A stretch of 64,000 bases of DNA from Pohlia nutans (GCA_022496805.1 CM040099.1:18150031-18214030), one strand, 5' to 3'. Shown: positions 12,201 through 23,714, counted from the first letter of the stretch. Numbers and translations: made by a program. The notes: generated from the sequence alone by a model not told the origin.

Positions 12201-15200
12201 TATTGAAGATTTGAAGCATGCTCTAATTCAGGCTCTTTCAGCTATGGAGGTGCGTTTACGAAATGACTCCTAAAGGAAATGGTTTGCGTTAGTTACTACT
12301 GCGTAGAATAGTTGGGTTAGTGTGATTCTCATTTCTAAATAGTCTCTGAACTGTGATTAATCCTGAGACCTTAAAAGTTTAATACAAAACCTACCTCCAG
12401 AAAACTTTACAATTGACAGGGTTTTTTGTTAGAAACTACCTTAAATGGGGTTACAATTGGCCGGGTTTAGCTTTTTGGGAGGGGGGATTCTATATACATG
12501 GGTTTTCATTGAACATCTTTTGTCCTTTTCAGTTCTGAAATAGATTAGCCATCCCATGTGTATGGTCTTTTACCTCTCTTTAGATATACAGAAGATCTGA
12601 CAAGTCCTTGTGTAATTTGGGATACATGTGAGTGCAAATGGGGTATGTCTCATTGTTAGAATATTTTAGATATATTTTGGAATACGACGAATAATATTTT
12701 TGAAATATTCCTTACTTGAATTTAAAGCATCCTATATTACATCTAAAATTATATAATTAGGTAGAAATATTACCTCCCGATGAATAAAATGGACCCGATA
12801 TTTTAACTCACGTAGTTTTTTATTTTTTTGACAGTGACCCTTGGGACAAGTCATCTAACGAGAGTTCTGAATTTGTGATGTTGATGTTTTCATGATGTTC
12901 AGCCTGCAGCTGTGACCAGACCAACGCCAACTCCTGAGCCTGTCCCCCCTGCTGAACTTCCTGGCAGAGAACCTGTTCCGTCACCAAGTAGCACAGATGA
13001 TTGGGAAATTGACAGTAGCCAGTTAAAATTTATCCGAAAAGTTTCAACTGGCTCCTCTGGAGACATGTAAGTAAATATATATTATAATGTTGTTACTTGA
13101 AGAAGCAAGCATTCATAAAATTTTGAGTGTTTTCTAGAAAGGGTTGAAATATTGCAGTGTACATCAGGAATTTAGGACCCCACTGATTTTTAACGATTTC
13201 CGTATGACATCCGATATTTCATGGGTTCGTGCATTTTTTGCACAGATTTTGTGCTAATTCTGCTTTGAATCCATAGGAATTCTACATTCACTGTTTTCGT
13301 TATTTAACAAAGTGCAGAATCCGTGTGGAATTAATGCGGAATCCGTACAAAAAATGCACGAAACCCGTGAAATATTGGATGTTGCACGGAAATTGTTGAA
13401 AATCCATGTGGTCTTAAATTCCTGATGTAAAGGAGTTTGGAGGGAACTAAGCTGAATCTCTCTCTCTCTTAATATTTGGTGCGATCGTGGTTGCAAAGGA
13501 CAGTATCTACATTCTTTGCAGTGCCAGTGATTCAGTTTTCTAAGCTGTATATTTTAGGCTGATGTAAGTCAATTTGTGTCCAGATATCAAGGTAGCTATT
13601 GTGGACAAGATGTGGCCGTCAAAGTTCTCAACCCAGGGCGCATGACCGAAGGCTTGAAGCTAGAGTTTCAACAAGAAGTTTTCATCATGCGGTAATATGC
13701 CACATGCCTAACCTCCAGTAGTTTGTGTAATATTGGTATACCCCAAATGCATGTAGAAGAAGCTTTTTGCTCTCCACATAAATCACAATTAACCCCTAAA
13801 TGTCCCAGCGTCCAGAAACTGGACGATGAACAGATTAAAAGCCTTGCAACTTTCTCATACAACCTCTGATGACTTTCATCCAAGTCACCTTTGTAAGCCT
13901 ATGAAATTCTCTGCCAATTACAATAGATCTCTTGCGATCAGGAGCTGTTGATAATATTGAAGAGGCCTTCAACTACAAGTGTGTCAAATTTATTGGGTAG
14001 ATTTCATGCTTGCAATGGTCCTCTCATGTACACCTCATGTACATCTGAGCCATGCTAATATCTATTTTTGAGGCTAGAATCTACTTCTGTTCAAAGGGTT
14101 AGTAGGTTTAGGGGTTAAGCTCAAGTGAAAAGTGTGAACTTGTACAGGAAAGTGAGGCACAAGAATATTGTGCAGTTCATTGGCGCTTGCACAAAGGCCC
14201 CGAATTTGTGCATTGTCACAGGTACTTATTGTAATCAATAACAAATATCTCTCACCATGTTCATGGCGTAATATGCTTTCTTTGCTACTTTTGTAGGTCG
14301 AGAGTTGCTTGTTTGTTAATGAAGTTGTCCCCGTATGCACAGAGTACATGTCCGGTGGGAGTGTTTATGACTATTTGCATCAGCAAAAGGCAGTTCTGAA
14401 GATGCCAATGCTACTGCGAGTGGCCATTGATGTCTCCAAGGGCATGGACTACCTGCATCAAAACAAAATTATTCATCGTGACCTCAAGGCAGCAAATCTC
14501 CTTATGGATGAGAACGAGGTGTGCAATTCATTGTTTTTCGTTCCCAGCTCAAGTCATAATTTCGGATACAAGTTTGTCATTTTTGATCCATACAATGTTC
14601 GTTTCAAAACCTCGTTGGAAGAAAATTTTGCAGGTTTCAGTTCTCAAGTAGTTGACCATCCATGTGTCAAAAAGTTACACTTATCAAGATCCAGAGTATG
14701 CTAGCTAAGTTTTTTTTGTCACACAGTAAATCTGTCATCATGCAAAATCAAAATTCTCCAGGAGTTGTGCAATCGTGAATAAAGGGAACTCTGAATCAAA
14801 TGATTATGGAATTTCTTCTTGCATAACAAAAAATTCACTGACATTGGGTGATGTACATGGGGGTTTAAAGGTGGTGAAGGTGGCGGATTTCGGCGTAGCA
14901 AGAGTGCAAGCACAGTCAGGTATCATGACTGCAGAGACAGGCACATACCGGTGGATGGCTCCTGAGGTAATATTACAATGTCTTGGTGGCTTTTTTAGCA
15001 GTTTTGAGTAGGTCCTGTGTGGACTTCTTTTTGTTCAAATTTAATTGTTGCAATGTTCTTAACTGATTCCGGTGATATAAAATTTGGTCTCATCTGAATT
15101 ATTATTTTCACAATATGATCAATTGAATTTGTCATTCTAAAATCATGAATCCTTGGTCTTTTAGGGGCTAATCATGTGAGAGAAATACATGCTTGTTTTA

Positions 15201-16818
15201 AAACTACGTAGGCAGTAATATGATTTTTAGTTTATGATTAGCCATTGATTGTTGTGCAGGTTATCGAGCACAAGCCCTATGATTCTAAGGCAGATGTTTT
15301 CAGCTTCGGTATAGTACTCTGGGAGCTATTAACAGGACAGGTAGGCAGTGGTTTCATTCGTATTGATACAAGTGATGGATGAAATCAAACTTCATCTAAT
15401 TTCCCAGTTGTGGTTTACGCCGGGCAATGCTCTCTTCGTCAAGCATTACCCTATGCAAGGAACACTAGTATAGAATATTGATCTTATTATACGCGAACTT
15501 GGTCCTGGTGGCCAAATTGGCAGCACTTCCCCCAACATACTCTTCATTCATGCTGGCCCTTTGGACTAGAGTTACTCTCTCTTGATCTTATTGTAGGTCT
15601 CTTAAAAGGATGAAACTCTAGCAACCCATTTTGTGTTCTAAATTGTGAGTCTTTTGCAGGTTCCTTATGCAGAACTTACCCCTCTTCAGGCTGCAGTTGG
15701 TGTTGTTCAGAAGGTAACTTCACTTTCAATTCTGCAATTGCACAGAATCACCACCACATATACGCATCCGTGATTTTATTGTAAACGCCCTATTCGTTTA
15801 ATTGGGAATTTCCACCATATTGGAACTCTCTGAAATCTACAAAATGTAAAGATTTTCCTACTGAATCTATGCCTGTTGTAGATTTCAAAGAATCCCAATA
15901 TGACGGAAATTCCTAATTAAACGAATATAGCGATTGTATTGGTAAGTTTTTTGTGAGCTCCTTTGGTTCAAGGCTTTTGAATTGAATTGTACTAACGATT
16001 AACACGGTTTCTATCAGGGTTTGAGGCCCATCATTCCTGAGAACATCAATCCAAAACTAAGCGAGCTGCTGCAACGTTGTTGGAAAGCAGACACAACAGA
16101 AAGGCCTAGTTTCTCAGACATAACTAGTTTGCTCGAGGAAATCCTGAAACAGGTAGGCTCTTTAGTGTTCTGAAATGTTTTTTTTATCTAGAACAAGATT
16201 TTCAGTCAAATTAGATTTTTTCAAGAATTTTGAGACATCATTTGTATCATTCATGGAGAGATCTCACGAACCATATAGAGGCCTCTCCTTGTGATCACAG
16301 ATTCTCTTTATGATGTTGTCTAAAAATTCTTGAAACAAGCTAATTTTACTGAAAACCACGTCAGTTGCTTTTGTCAAACTAATTTAAAAAAAAGAACCAT
16401 GTTGGTTGCTTTTGTCAAGTTAGGACCTCACTGATTTTCAGCAATTTTCGTGCGACATCAGATATTTCATGGGTTCGTACATTTTTCGCACAAATTCTAC
16501 ACAGATTTCACCACTAAATCCGCACGACTTCTACATTCACTTTTTTGTTATTTAACGAAGTGCATAATCAGTGTGAAATTTGCATGAAATCCATGTAGAA
16601 TCTATGAGAAAAATATATATACCCATGAAATATCAGATGTCGCACGGAAATTGTTTAAAATCCATGGGGTCCTAATTTCCTAATGCCAGCATGAATTCAT
16701 GAACCGGTGATGTGTGTAGCAGGTAAATCAAGAGAATGTAGAAGAGATGACCTTGAAAAGAAAGGACAGGAAGTCGGCCAGTTTGTTTTCATCACTCAAG
16801 CGCTCACCAACGGATTGA
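9209..16818 (+). CDS. ACT-domain Raf-like Ser/Thr/Tyr kinase (STY8/STY17/STY46 type), 16 exons
   Basis: Exons by GT..AG and frame: 9209-9393, 10047-10161, 10560-10630, 10777-10881, 11025-11103, 11972-12082, 12199-12249, 12903-13066, 13584-13691, 14148-14221, 14343-14518, 14871-14966, 15260-15340, 15660-15713, 16018-16152, 16723-16818. They sum to 1701 nt, 566 aa, like Arabidopsis STY46. Residues about 170-235 form the ACT domain ([19 protein letters not shown]). The kinase domain runs from about 273: Gly-loop STGSSGDIYQG, Lys307 in VAVK, Glu325, HRDLKAANL at 399-407, DFG at 419-421, APE at 443-445, all present. In Arabidopsis these kinases phosphorylate transit peptides of chloroplast precursor proteins in the cytosol; transfer of that role here is inference. 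Exon 4 has a NAGNAG acceptor (TAGCAG), so one residue may be optional. Introns 5 and 9 hold TTAA elements and introns 8, 14 and 15 other MITEs, without breaking the frame. Start chosen as the first ATG before the basic N-terminal region; an in-frame ATG-like codon at 9158 lies upstream. Confidence 0.92.
11561..11803. mobile_element. TTAA-bounded transposon, copy 3 (kinase intron 5)
   Basis: TTAACCCTTAAACGACA at the left and GTCGTTTAAGGGTTAA at the right, a 15-bp near-perfect inverted end. 243 bp. Near the right end, read inward, TGCA-acaa-TGCA is a small hairpin. Lies wholly inside the intron. Confidence 0.8.
13160..13429. mobile_element. TA-flanked long-TIR MITE (kinase intron 8)
   Basis: Begins TACATCAGGAATTTAGGACC and ends with its inverted copy; inverted arms reach about 100 nt each (shared CATGGGTTCGTGCA). 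TA at both borders suggests a Tc1/mariner-type non-autonomous element. A second copy lies in intron 15 of the same gene. Confidence 0.65.
13789..14118. mobile_element. TTAA-bounded transposon, copy 4 (kinase intron 9)
   Basis: 330 bp between TTAACCCCTAAATGTCCC and TTTAGGGGTTAA. Same length as the copy at 24320-24649, which is in opposite orientation. Strong subterminal hairpin CGTCCAG-aaa-CTGGACG about 20 nt in. The right end lies 29 bp from the exon 10 acceptor, yet the acceptor is intact. Confidence 0.85.
15786..15934. mobile_element. ~150-bp foldback MITE, copy A (kinase intron 14)
   Basis: Inverted ends: TATTCGTTTAATTGGGAATT at the left and its complement at the right, with the shared interior GAAATCTACA. 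Two further copies occur at 17130-17266 and 48180-48325. Superfamily not assigned. Confidence 0.6.
16417..16688. mobile_element. Second copy of the intron-8 MITE (kinase intron 15)
   Basis: Same order of motifs as 13160-13429 (GGACC..CACTGATTTT, CATGGGTTCGT, GCACGGAAATTGTT) with more divergence and eroded ends. No coding capacity. Confidence 0.55.
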
Positions 16819-17443
16819 TTGCTGTATTGATTAATTTACTCCACCAACTGAGGCTTCTTCCAGTATATGAAAATTGAACATTGAACTTTGTATAGAGCAG
16901 GCTGTAAAGGGGACGGCCAGTTATACTAAATGTGGAGTAAGTTGTAGATTGCAGTGGGTTTCACTTGAAACATGCTTCAAGTGGCTTACCCTTGTATAAT
17001 CCATTATCAAATCATGAACAGGTTAACCCCTGAATGCTTTCATATATTCTTTCATGCATTTGATGGAATGATCTATGGTATCTTTAGAACTAGAGTTGAG
17101 TTTACTTTACATTGTACAATTAGAAACAACGCCATATTCGTTTGATTATCATATTGGAACTATTTGAAATCTACAAAATGTATAGATTTTCCCACTAAAT
17201 CTATGCCAGTTGTAGATTTTAAAGGGTCCCAATATGACGGAAATTCCCAATTAAACGAATATAGCGATTAAACTTTATTGAGAGCATTTACAACCTTTTG
17301 TTGTGGACCTAGCCTGCCAGATGAGCATCTCTCGGCCATGCCAACATTGTCTACACTCTTTTTGTTGCTTTTGCTAGAGCCAATTTGGCCCAGCTTGCGT
17401 CAATGAGGTGATTTGGAGTCCCACCTTGCCCAAGTTGTTGATC
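16819..17443. other. Kinase 3' flank with a foldback MITE copy
   Basis: Holds copy B of the ~150-bp foldback MITE at 17130-17266 (CATATTCGTTT..ACGAATATAGCG). An isolated TTAACCCCTGAATGC at about 17022 looks like one TTAA-element end, but I find no matching right end. Otherwise no feature seen. Confidence 0.45.
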
Positions 17444-17871
17444 TAAAAGCCGCTTTACATGATGGGCCAAGGCCAATTAAATCTGAAGTCAATTCACAGG
17501 AAATATTGGCTCATGCCAAAATGGGAGGAAGCTGTGACACAACCCAAGGGAAGTGAATTGGGTTTCCATTTTGGTTCAACCCAGTTCTTTCTCCTAGGAT
17601 CATGTCAGATTTTGTTTTTAGTGCACTAGAATATAATTTCAACCTATTAAAAAATGAATATCAAGGAATGGCCTTGACTCCTTCATGAAATTCACTTCAT
17701 GGCCTTGACTCCTTCATGAAATTCACTTCATGGCCTTGACTCCTTCATGAAAAATGATTGGTTGAATTCACGAAAGCCCTTGGGGTTGATTTCGTGAATT
17801 CAACCAATCAAATACTAGGATGCAAGAATATATGAGCTCCAAATTCGTCTTGGTCTGTCATTTAGCCCTAA
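17444..17871. mobile_element. PIF/Harbinger-like MITE with 31-bp tandem repeats and a perfect hairpin
   Basis: TAA flanks AAGCCGCTTTACATG at the left and AGCCC at the right. Related to the element at 41796-42918. Inside are two and a half copies of a 31-bp unit (17668-17752, starting ATGGCCTTGACTCC) and a perfect 21-bp inverted repeat, 17755-17775 against 17790-17810, around GAATTCACGAAA. This copy lacks the TTAA element found in its relative, so it shows the empty site. Confidence 0.55.
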
Positions 17872-18720
17872 AGCCCACTATTGCAGCAGTTGCCAATCTT
17901 TGCCCATCTTCCACATTGTTGTTTGTCATTTTGGTTTATGCCACTTCATTTGCTTCCATTATCTTTGGACACGGCCAAGACTTGAATTCAAGCATCAACC
18001 TCCAATGTAGGTCTACATTTTGGCGATCCTTTGTGCCATCCGTCTCTCAAATAACATCACACTAGCCTCATATTGCGTGTTTGCAGCAATCTAAGCCTCA
18101 TTTCATGTGCCAATGTTGTGGTGGGCTATGGAGGTTCTAGAATAGTTTCTTCAAAAGCGTAGTTGCGAAAAAAATAGATTTGAAGTTGATCAAATGTATA
18201 GAAATTGAAAAAATAACCTTTACATGCTTTTGGTATATGGATTGTACAATTATGATGTGAAATGAAGAGAAGATACACTAACTTGAGTCGTTTTGAAGGC
18301 TTTGAATTGGGTTACACTATTCAGTGTCTCCCCTCTAAATAAATCTTTGACCAACCCATGCACATTCATTTTTCTAGAGCCAGAGAGCTATCCAAAGTGC
18401 TGGTAGAGATAAGAGGATATTAAAACCTGTTCCCGTCTCTCATACCAACCCCTGTTACCAATAGCAACTCGTATATTCACACTTGGTTGGCAAGTGGTGT
18501 AAGCATAACTGGCTAAATGTCTATGGCTGCTCATCTTTGAAGGGAAATAAGGTTGTCTACTGTCAATTATAATGGTCTGCAACCTCTACTATCACTTTGA
18601 AATTGTATAAGAAACTCATGCATAGTGATAAAAATTTGACCTCTTGAACCCAAAGATCTCTATAGTAGTCTCTACATATTGGTTAAATTGCTTAAAGAAA
18701 TGCAAATAGTATCTTTTACC
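17872..18720. other. Intergenic, 3' flank of the glycosyltransferase
   Basis: No gene or named repeat recognised. Polyadenylation of the minus-strand glycosyltransferase would fall here. Confidence 0.4.
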
Positions 18721-20545
18721 TTACCTGGCTGTGGATGTGTTTGCACTTGTTCTCAAATCAAGCTTCGCCTGGATCCGAACAAGCTGCTCCAGCACAATCT
18801 GTGCAACAACCTCCTGTGCATACTTGCTCACCATGTCCAACCTGGCCACCTTCCCTTTCTGCCTGGCTTCCTCACGATGCACAACCACATGGCGCATGAG
18901 CACCATCAAGTGGCCTGTAGACGGCTCTGCCCACAATTGCCCTTTGAAGGGCCCCTCCGTGACTTCGGCCATGCGGTCCACTTGCAGGGGATAGCTGTTG
19001 CGCTCCGTCATATACTCCGTCATGCCGGACCAGTTGGTGGCAATCACAGGCAGCCCCATCGCCATGGCCTCCACATGCGGCCGACCCCAGCCTTCCCCCC
19101 GGGACGGCAACACGAAACAATCAGCTGCTTTGTACAAGCTTGGAAGCTGCGACTGCGGAATATGCTGATCAATTAAGTAAACCTTCGGCCAACCGCCGCT
19201 CGGAGGCTCGACTCGTGACGATACAAACTCGGTGATGACAGTGGCAATATCATGGTCAGAATGGTAAGGGTTGGTGAGGATATACAATGCTACATGCTCC
19301 TTTGCAGTAAACTCGTTGAGATACGCAGACAGGAGGATATCCCATCCCTTGCGGTGCTCCAACTTGAAGATACTCAAGAACACAAAAGGATCATGATGAG
19401 ATGCAGAATGAACGCCGAAGAGAAAGTTGGTTGTTGGTAACCTGAGAGGCTGCAGCTGCCTTGCAGGATTGAAGAAGCTGGTGTCCACAGGCTGCACCAC
19501 CTTGACCAGCTTCGCCGGTGCCACGCCCGCTCGAGTGAAGCTTTCGACGTGGAACTGCGTGGGGACCCAAACCTCGTCCATTTTGTTGCAACGCTGGACG
19601 TGGTGAGCGGTCACGCTGTCTGTCTCGAACATGGTGCGGCCGATCACGTACAGAGGCTCCTCATAGCCCGTGGGAGGGCACGGAGGTGTCATAAACAGCG
19701 GAGGATGCCATGCCCCTGGCTCACTGTGGCACACCACCACGGCGTCGGCCAAGTCGATGTGAAATGAGGACAGAGAGGCCAGCGTTTTCCGCGTCGGGTG
19801 TGGTAAACCCTTCCAGAAGGTGAGGCTCTCAGCGTCTCCATTGTGACTGATTGCCAACTTGGAGATCCCTGCCACAAAAGCGGTATTAATTTGAACATTT
19901 CCGTATAAAGAATACATATGTTATACTCCCTCCGTCCCAAAGTTATTGTCATGTTTGAAAGTGCTTTTTTAAGTAGGTCAAAAAAATACTTCCTTGTGGC
20001 TAATTTTATTTAGGTTGCAATGAACACATGCAATGTTCTTCAATCATTCTAGTGACATAATTTGGAACCTTTTTTAATCATGTTTCTTACAATATGATCA
20101 ATGAAATTGGCTCAAAGAAATACCAAACAAATTTGTATGACAAGAACTTTGGGACGGAGGGAGTACATATTATGATTTGTAGTTACGTACCTGTATGGAG
20201 GGCAGTCACGTAGGAGATTGCTTCCGAGCTATAGCCACCACCGGAGAAGAATGGAGCCATCCACAGCAAAGAGTACCGAAACGTATCATGCTCAGCAATT
20301 GCCCTGCTCTGCGTTTCCCAGTAGCGGTTCAACCATATCAACCCTCGGCGGGTTTCGAGCAGATAGGGCACCCCTGTACTCAATGCCACCACGAATATGC
20401 ACAAGAAAATGGATGTGTATTTACAACAGGAGTACCGTCTATTCTTCGAGGAAGCCACAGCATCATGCAACATGCTCCTTGTCATCTTCATAATAGTTCG
20501 ATTTGCAGGTTCCGCAACTCCGTTTTGTTGATGTTTGCCTTGCAA
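18721..20545 (-). CDS. GT4-type glycosyltransferase, two exons, N-terminus fused to copia remnant
   Basis: Minus strand: exon 1 ends at 20191 (CATACAG, then GTACGT), exon 2 runs 19868 to the stop at 18721; the join is in frame (HTG-ISKLAIS). Exon 1 has a hydrophobic stretch (IFLCIFVVALSTGVPYLL) that looks like a type II membrane anchor, then the donor-site-like loop FFSGGGYSSEA. Exon 2 has the GT-B C-terminal domain with FKLEHRKGWD and the E-x7-E motif EGWGRPHVE followed by AMAMGLPVIATNWSG, as in GT4 retaining transferases, probably acting in the Golgi or ER. Substrate unknown. The open frame begins at 20545, but its first ~30 residues (QQNGVAEPANRT..) match copia integrase, so the true start may be the Met at 20473 (476 aa) or may have been lost. 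The intron carries a Stowaway MITE. The gene could be active or a 5'-damaged copy. Confidence 0.75.
19924..20165. mobile_element. Stowaway MITE in the glycosyltransferase intron
   Basis: TA-CTCCCTCCGTCCCAAAG at the left and CTTTGGGACGGAGGGAG-TA at the right are the classical Stowaway ends with TA duplication. About 240 bp. Wholly intronic. Confidence 0.92.
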
Positions 20546-20660
20546 TGATTTCTTTCTTCACAAAATCTCCAAATTGCTTGGGCATGAATTCTCCGCCATT
20601 GCCCGAACGAAACACCTTGAATCTTCTTTCTTTTCCGGCTCTACAGAGCTCGTATTCTCA
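20455..20660 (-). pseudogene. Ty1/copia integrase fragment
   Basis: Read on the minus strand one frame gives FKVFRSGNGGEFMPKQFGDF and, after a frameshift near 20540, QQNGVAEPANRTIMKMTRSM. These are the copia integrase core blocks; the conserved DNGGEF reads GNGGEF, so a catalytic Asp is lost. Only this fragment is present, no LTRs seen. It abuts the glycosyltransferase first exon in the same strand and frame. Confidence 0.75.
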
Positions 20661-21934
20661 CTACTTCGCTTCTCAACCATGTTTGCAGCCATCAAGCGTA
20701 CAAGAAAGTTACATTTTCATGTGCTTACATAATTCCGGTCTTTGAAGTTGGCAAGCGATGATATGAAATGAATGTCCAAGGCCCGTTCTAGCTTGCTCAC
20801 CCCTGCACTAGTTCCATATCTTTCAAAAAGTATATAAAGCTTTGATACTGTGTTGTGAAACGATATCTGCGAAAACAAGATACGGAGCAAATCAATTAAC
20901 TCTGGAAAAGGAGAAATTAACACGAGCAGATTATTATCTTTCCTTTCCAAACCCTAATCAGCAAAGCAGACTGCCAACATATAACGTACTGGCCTAAAAT
21001 TGCCCTAAATGCACTGATCCTTCGAACTGTAAGCCAACATCAATCACAGAAAAGCACGAAACCGGATTTTGATGACAATGGAACACAATCCTTCCAAAAA
21101 AATTCCTTCAAAAAAAATCTGTACATGAGCAGAAGCGATTTCCGTGACTTCAATACCGACGATTGTCTCCTGATTCCTCATCTTCTTGAGTTGCTATCAT
21201 ACATCATGATTTCAGCCGAAAGTGCTTCAAGCTTTCAATTCTGAATTCGATGCAACCATGAATTCGATGCTGTTTGCACAAATTTCTGCAAGGAAACGAC
21301 AGCTCCTTGTGGGAGTTCCCCTACGGCCAACTCAGCCAGCCAACTAGGATCCCAACGGGTCAGGGCGCCACGAGGGACCGGCCAAGTACCACGCGGCTCG
21401 GCGAAAAATAATTATTTTATCCTATATTCTATCCAGATCATAAATTACAAAAGGTTTGTGTCTTAAATCTCATAAATTAAAGAACTACAGTGTTTAGAAT
21501 CTCATAAATTACATCACAAAGTGAGATTCAAGATTTGTTGTAAACTGTTGTAAGTTGAAACGAATAAATGATTTATAACGGTTTTTTCAGTAGCAATGCC
21601 TGAAATTTTCCAAATTACTTATAAAGAATGTCCTCGATTTTCAAAATTTCCTTACATGTTTTCCTAAAATTCCAAACATGTTGAAATAATTATTAGACAT
21701 TTTTTCACCATCCTGGAAGCAAACTATAATATTTATTGGGCTCCACCTTCACCATTGAGGGCGTGGTTTATAGCCAATAGCGAAAGAAGAATTACGTCGC
21801 GGCCCATGTTGCCGATTGCCAACCCCGCAAAACCTTGTTGGCGAGCCTTAGGATGTGGGCAATGGTGGAAGTGCTTTAAGAACAATACAACAACACGTTC
21901 TACCTACTGTAGATATAATTCTAATGAAGGGACA
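20661..21934. other. Intergenic between glycosyltransferase and TTAA copy 5
   Basis: No gene recognised. AAACCCTAA near 20950 may belong to the glycosyltransferase promoter on the minus strand. Repeats of ATCTCATAAATTA occur at about 21465-21515. Confidence 0.35.
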
Positions 21935-22510
21935 TTAACTCTTAACTGCCTAAGTGTTCCATTTTTGGATGATGTACAAATTTCATTCATGTTTTCACTT
22001 CCGGCATGCACTTTTTGCAGTGTAGATTTTTTATAATAAATTATATGGGAAGTTAGCTTATGCATGTGTGAATTGATTAGGAACGAAATGATTTGTGAAA
22101 ATTTTATGCTTCATTTCATGTTGCAGTGATTTACCGAAATTCTCTAAGATCTTAGTTCAAACGAATCAAAAGTGTTCTTGAAAAAAATCAACTCACAAAA
22201 TTAAGCAACCAATTTTATTTTTTTAAATCACTACACTTAGAGTATTACATTTCAACCAATCACAACAAATTTCATTTACAAATTGTCATTATCTTATTTT
22301 AATCAAATTACAAAAGAATTTTGGATAATAAATTTCAAATTTTATACATAAATATTGGTGACAACAATCATAAATCTAACTATACGAATAGAATCAAAAA
22401 TTCAATATGCACAACTTCTATTCATATATCAAGTTAAAAATATCCCTCTTAGCTACATTTTACAAGACATCTTTGAAATTCTCCAAATGTAGAGGACGTT
22501 TAGGGATTAA
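21935..22510. mobile_element. TTAA-bounded transposon, copy 5
   Basis: 576 bp, TTAACTCTTAACTGCC to ACGTTTAGGGATTAA, same family and length as copy 2. The subterminal hairpin is TCCA-tttt-TGGA. Both ends carry one or two substitutions, so it is older than the copies with intact CCCC ends. Confidence 0.75.
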
Positions 22511-22545
22511 AATAGAGTTGGAACCGCGCGGTCTAACACCGACCT

Positions 22546-22618
22546 CCTGCAGGGTTCCCCATGGTTCCCACTGAGGTTCCCCAAGGTTCCCAATGCACGC
22601 GGTTCCGCCATAGCCCTG
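22546..22618. repeat. GGTTCCC-rich degenerate repeat
   Basis: Several GGTTCCC heptamers at irregular 13-18 bp spacing. The reverse complement (TGCATTGGGAAC..) resembles the GGGAAC array at about 45700-45860. Confidence 0.55.
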
Positions 22619-22696
22619 GTTGCGCCATGGCCAGGAAATTCTCGCATTCTGCAACCCTTGAGCTCCACGGCAGTTCTCAACTTATTTGGTTTCGTC

Positions 22697-23054
22697 ACAG
22701 ATCTGCATCGTATTCTTGCTGAGCTTGGTAAGCAGTTTCACGCAAAGCATTTCAGTGTTTTTTTTCCCGTAATTTGGACCGTTTTTGGTGTTTTTCGGTA
22801 GTGTTTTCTCAGGCGGTGTTGATGCCAATGAGATAGGTTGGTAAAAAGGATTACTCCGAAAGCTTTTCTGCGGAAGCATTCTTGTATTGCAGTTTTGCTG
22901 AACTTGGTAAGGAATATCACGTAGTGCATTTTTAGTGTTTTTTTCCCGTAATTTGGACCGTTTTTGGTGTTTTTCGGTAGTGTTTTTTCGCTGCGTTCTG
23001 AGGCGGTGTTGATGCTGCTGAGATAGGTTGTTGAAAAGATCACTCCGAGATCAT
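22697..23054 (+). repeat. Tandem duplication of the PRA1 leader region (~180 bp unit)
   Basis: Two units share CCCGTAATTTGGACCG (22766 and 22945, 179 bp apart), GTTTTTGGTGTTTTTCGGTA, AGGCGGTGTTGATGC and GAGATAGGTTG. Each unit has a splice-donor-like CTTG|GTAAG (22728 and 22907). A shared acceptor candidate is TTCACAG at 23069, 31 bp before the ATG. The second unit has an 11-bp extra piece. A leader intron with two alternative donors is plausible but inferred. Confidence 0.75.
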
Positions 23055-23099
23055 TTGGTGCGTTCACAGCTTCGATCCCGTGGAGCTAGGGTTTGAGAT

Positions 23100-23714
23100 A
23101 TGGCGCCTTCGAGCCAGCCTCCGGTGCTTCCCGTGACGCAGCAGGGAGCGGCAGCGACAACGTCTTCTTCGTCTCCGATCTGGTCGCTGGTTGGCAAAGC
23201 GCAGGATGCGGTTAATCTCGCGCTGGCGCAGAAGCGGCCGTGGGCGGAGCTGGTCGATCGGTCTCAGCTGGCGAAGCCGGAGTCCTTCAGCGAGGCTATT
23301 ACACGGGCTCGCAAGAATTGGTATTACTTCCGCATCAACTACTCGCTCGTGTTGGTCTGCGGTGTGGTGGTGAGCTTGATTGTACATCCGACAGCGCTTT
23401 TCTTCCTCTTGGCCCTCTTCGCCGGCTGGGTGTACCTCTATCTCATTCGCAGCGAGCCTCTCGTTGCCTTTGGCCGAACGTTCAGCGAACGCGAGGTTCT
23501 GCTTGGCATGAGCGTGTTCTCCGGTCTCTTGATCTTCATGACCAGCGTTGGATCCATTCTCATCACAGCCCTCACGATCGGCGGTTTGCTTTGCTTTGCG
23601 CATGGCGCGTATCGCGTCCCTGATGACCTGTTCCTCGACGAGCAAGAGACCACTGGAGGCTTCCTGTCTTTCCTCTCGTCCGGTACTGGAGTTCCACAAG
23701 TCATGCATGTGTAG
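23100..23714 (+). CDS. PRA1 (prenylated Rab acceptor) family protein, 204 aa
   Basis: Intronless, as plant PRA1 genes usually are. Residues about 47-80 carry the PRA1 signature (RPWAELVDRSQLAKP, then SEAITRARKNWYYFRINY). Two long hydrophobic regions follow, about 80-116 and 132-165, each long enough for a hairpin or two membrane spans, separated by RSEPLVAFGRTFSERE. The N-terminus is Ser/Thr/Pro/Gln-rich and cytosolic. PRA1 proteins bind prenylated Rab GTPases and act in vesicle traffic at the ER, Golgi and endosomes. Start: first ATG after AGCTAGGGTTTGAGAT, a telo-box-like leader. GC-rich compared with its flanks. Overlapping frames on both strands are shadows. Which Rabs it serves cannot be told. 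Confidence 0.93.
   Translation: MAPSSQPPVLPVTQQGAAATTSSSSPIWSLVGKAQDAVNLALAQKRPWAELVDRSQLAKPESFSEAITRARKNWYYFRINYSLVLVCGVVVSLIVHPTALFFLLALFAGWVYLYLIRSEPLVAFGRTFSEREVLLGMSVFSGLLIFMTSVGSILITALTIGGLLCFAHGAYRVPDDLFLDEQETTGGFLSFLSSGTGVPQVMHV

Noticed and set aside
17022..17040. Another TTAA-element left end (TTAACCCCTGAATGC)
   Set aside because: No matching right end found within 1 kb, so not listed as an element.
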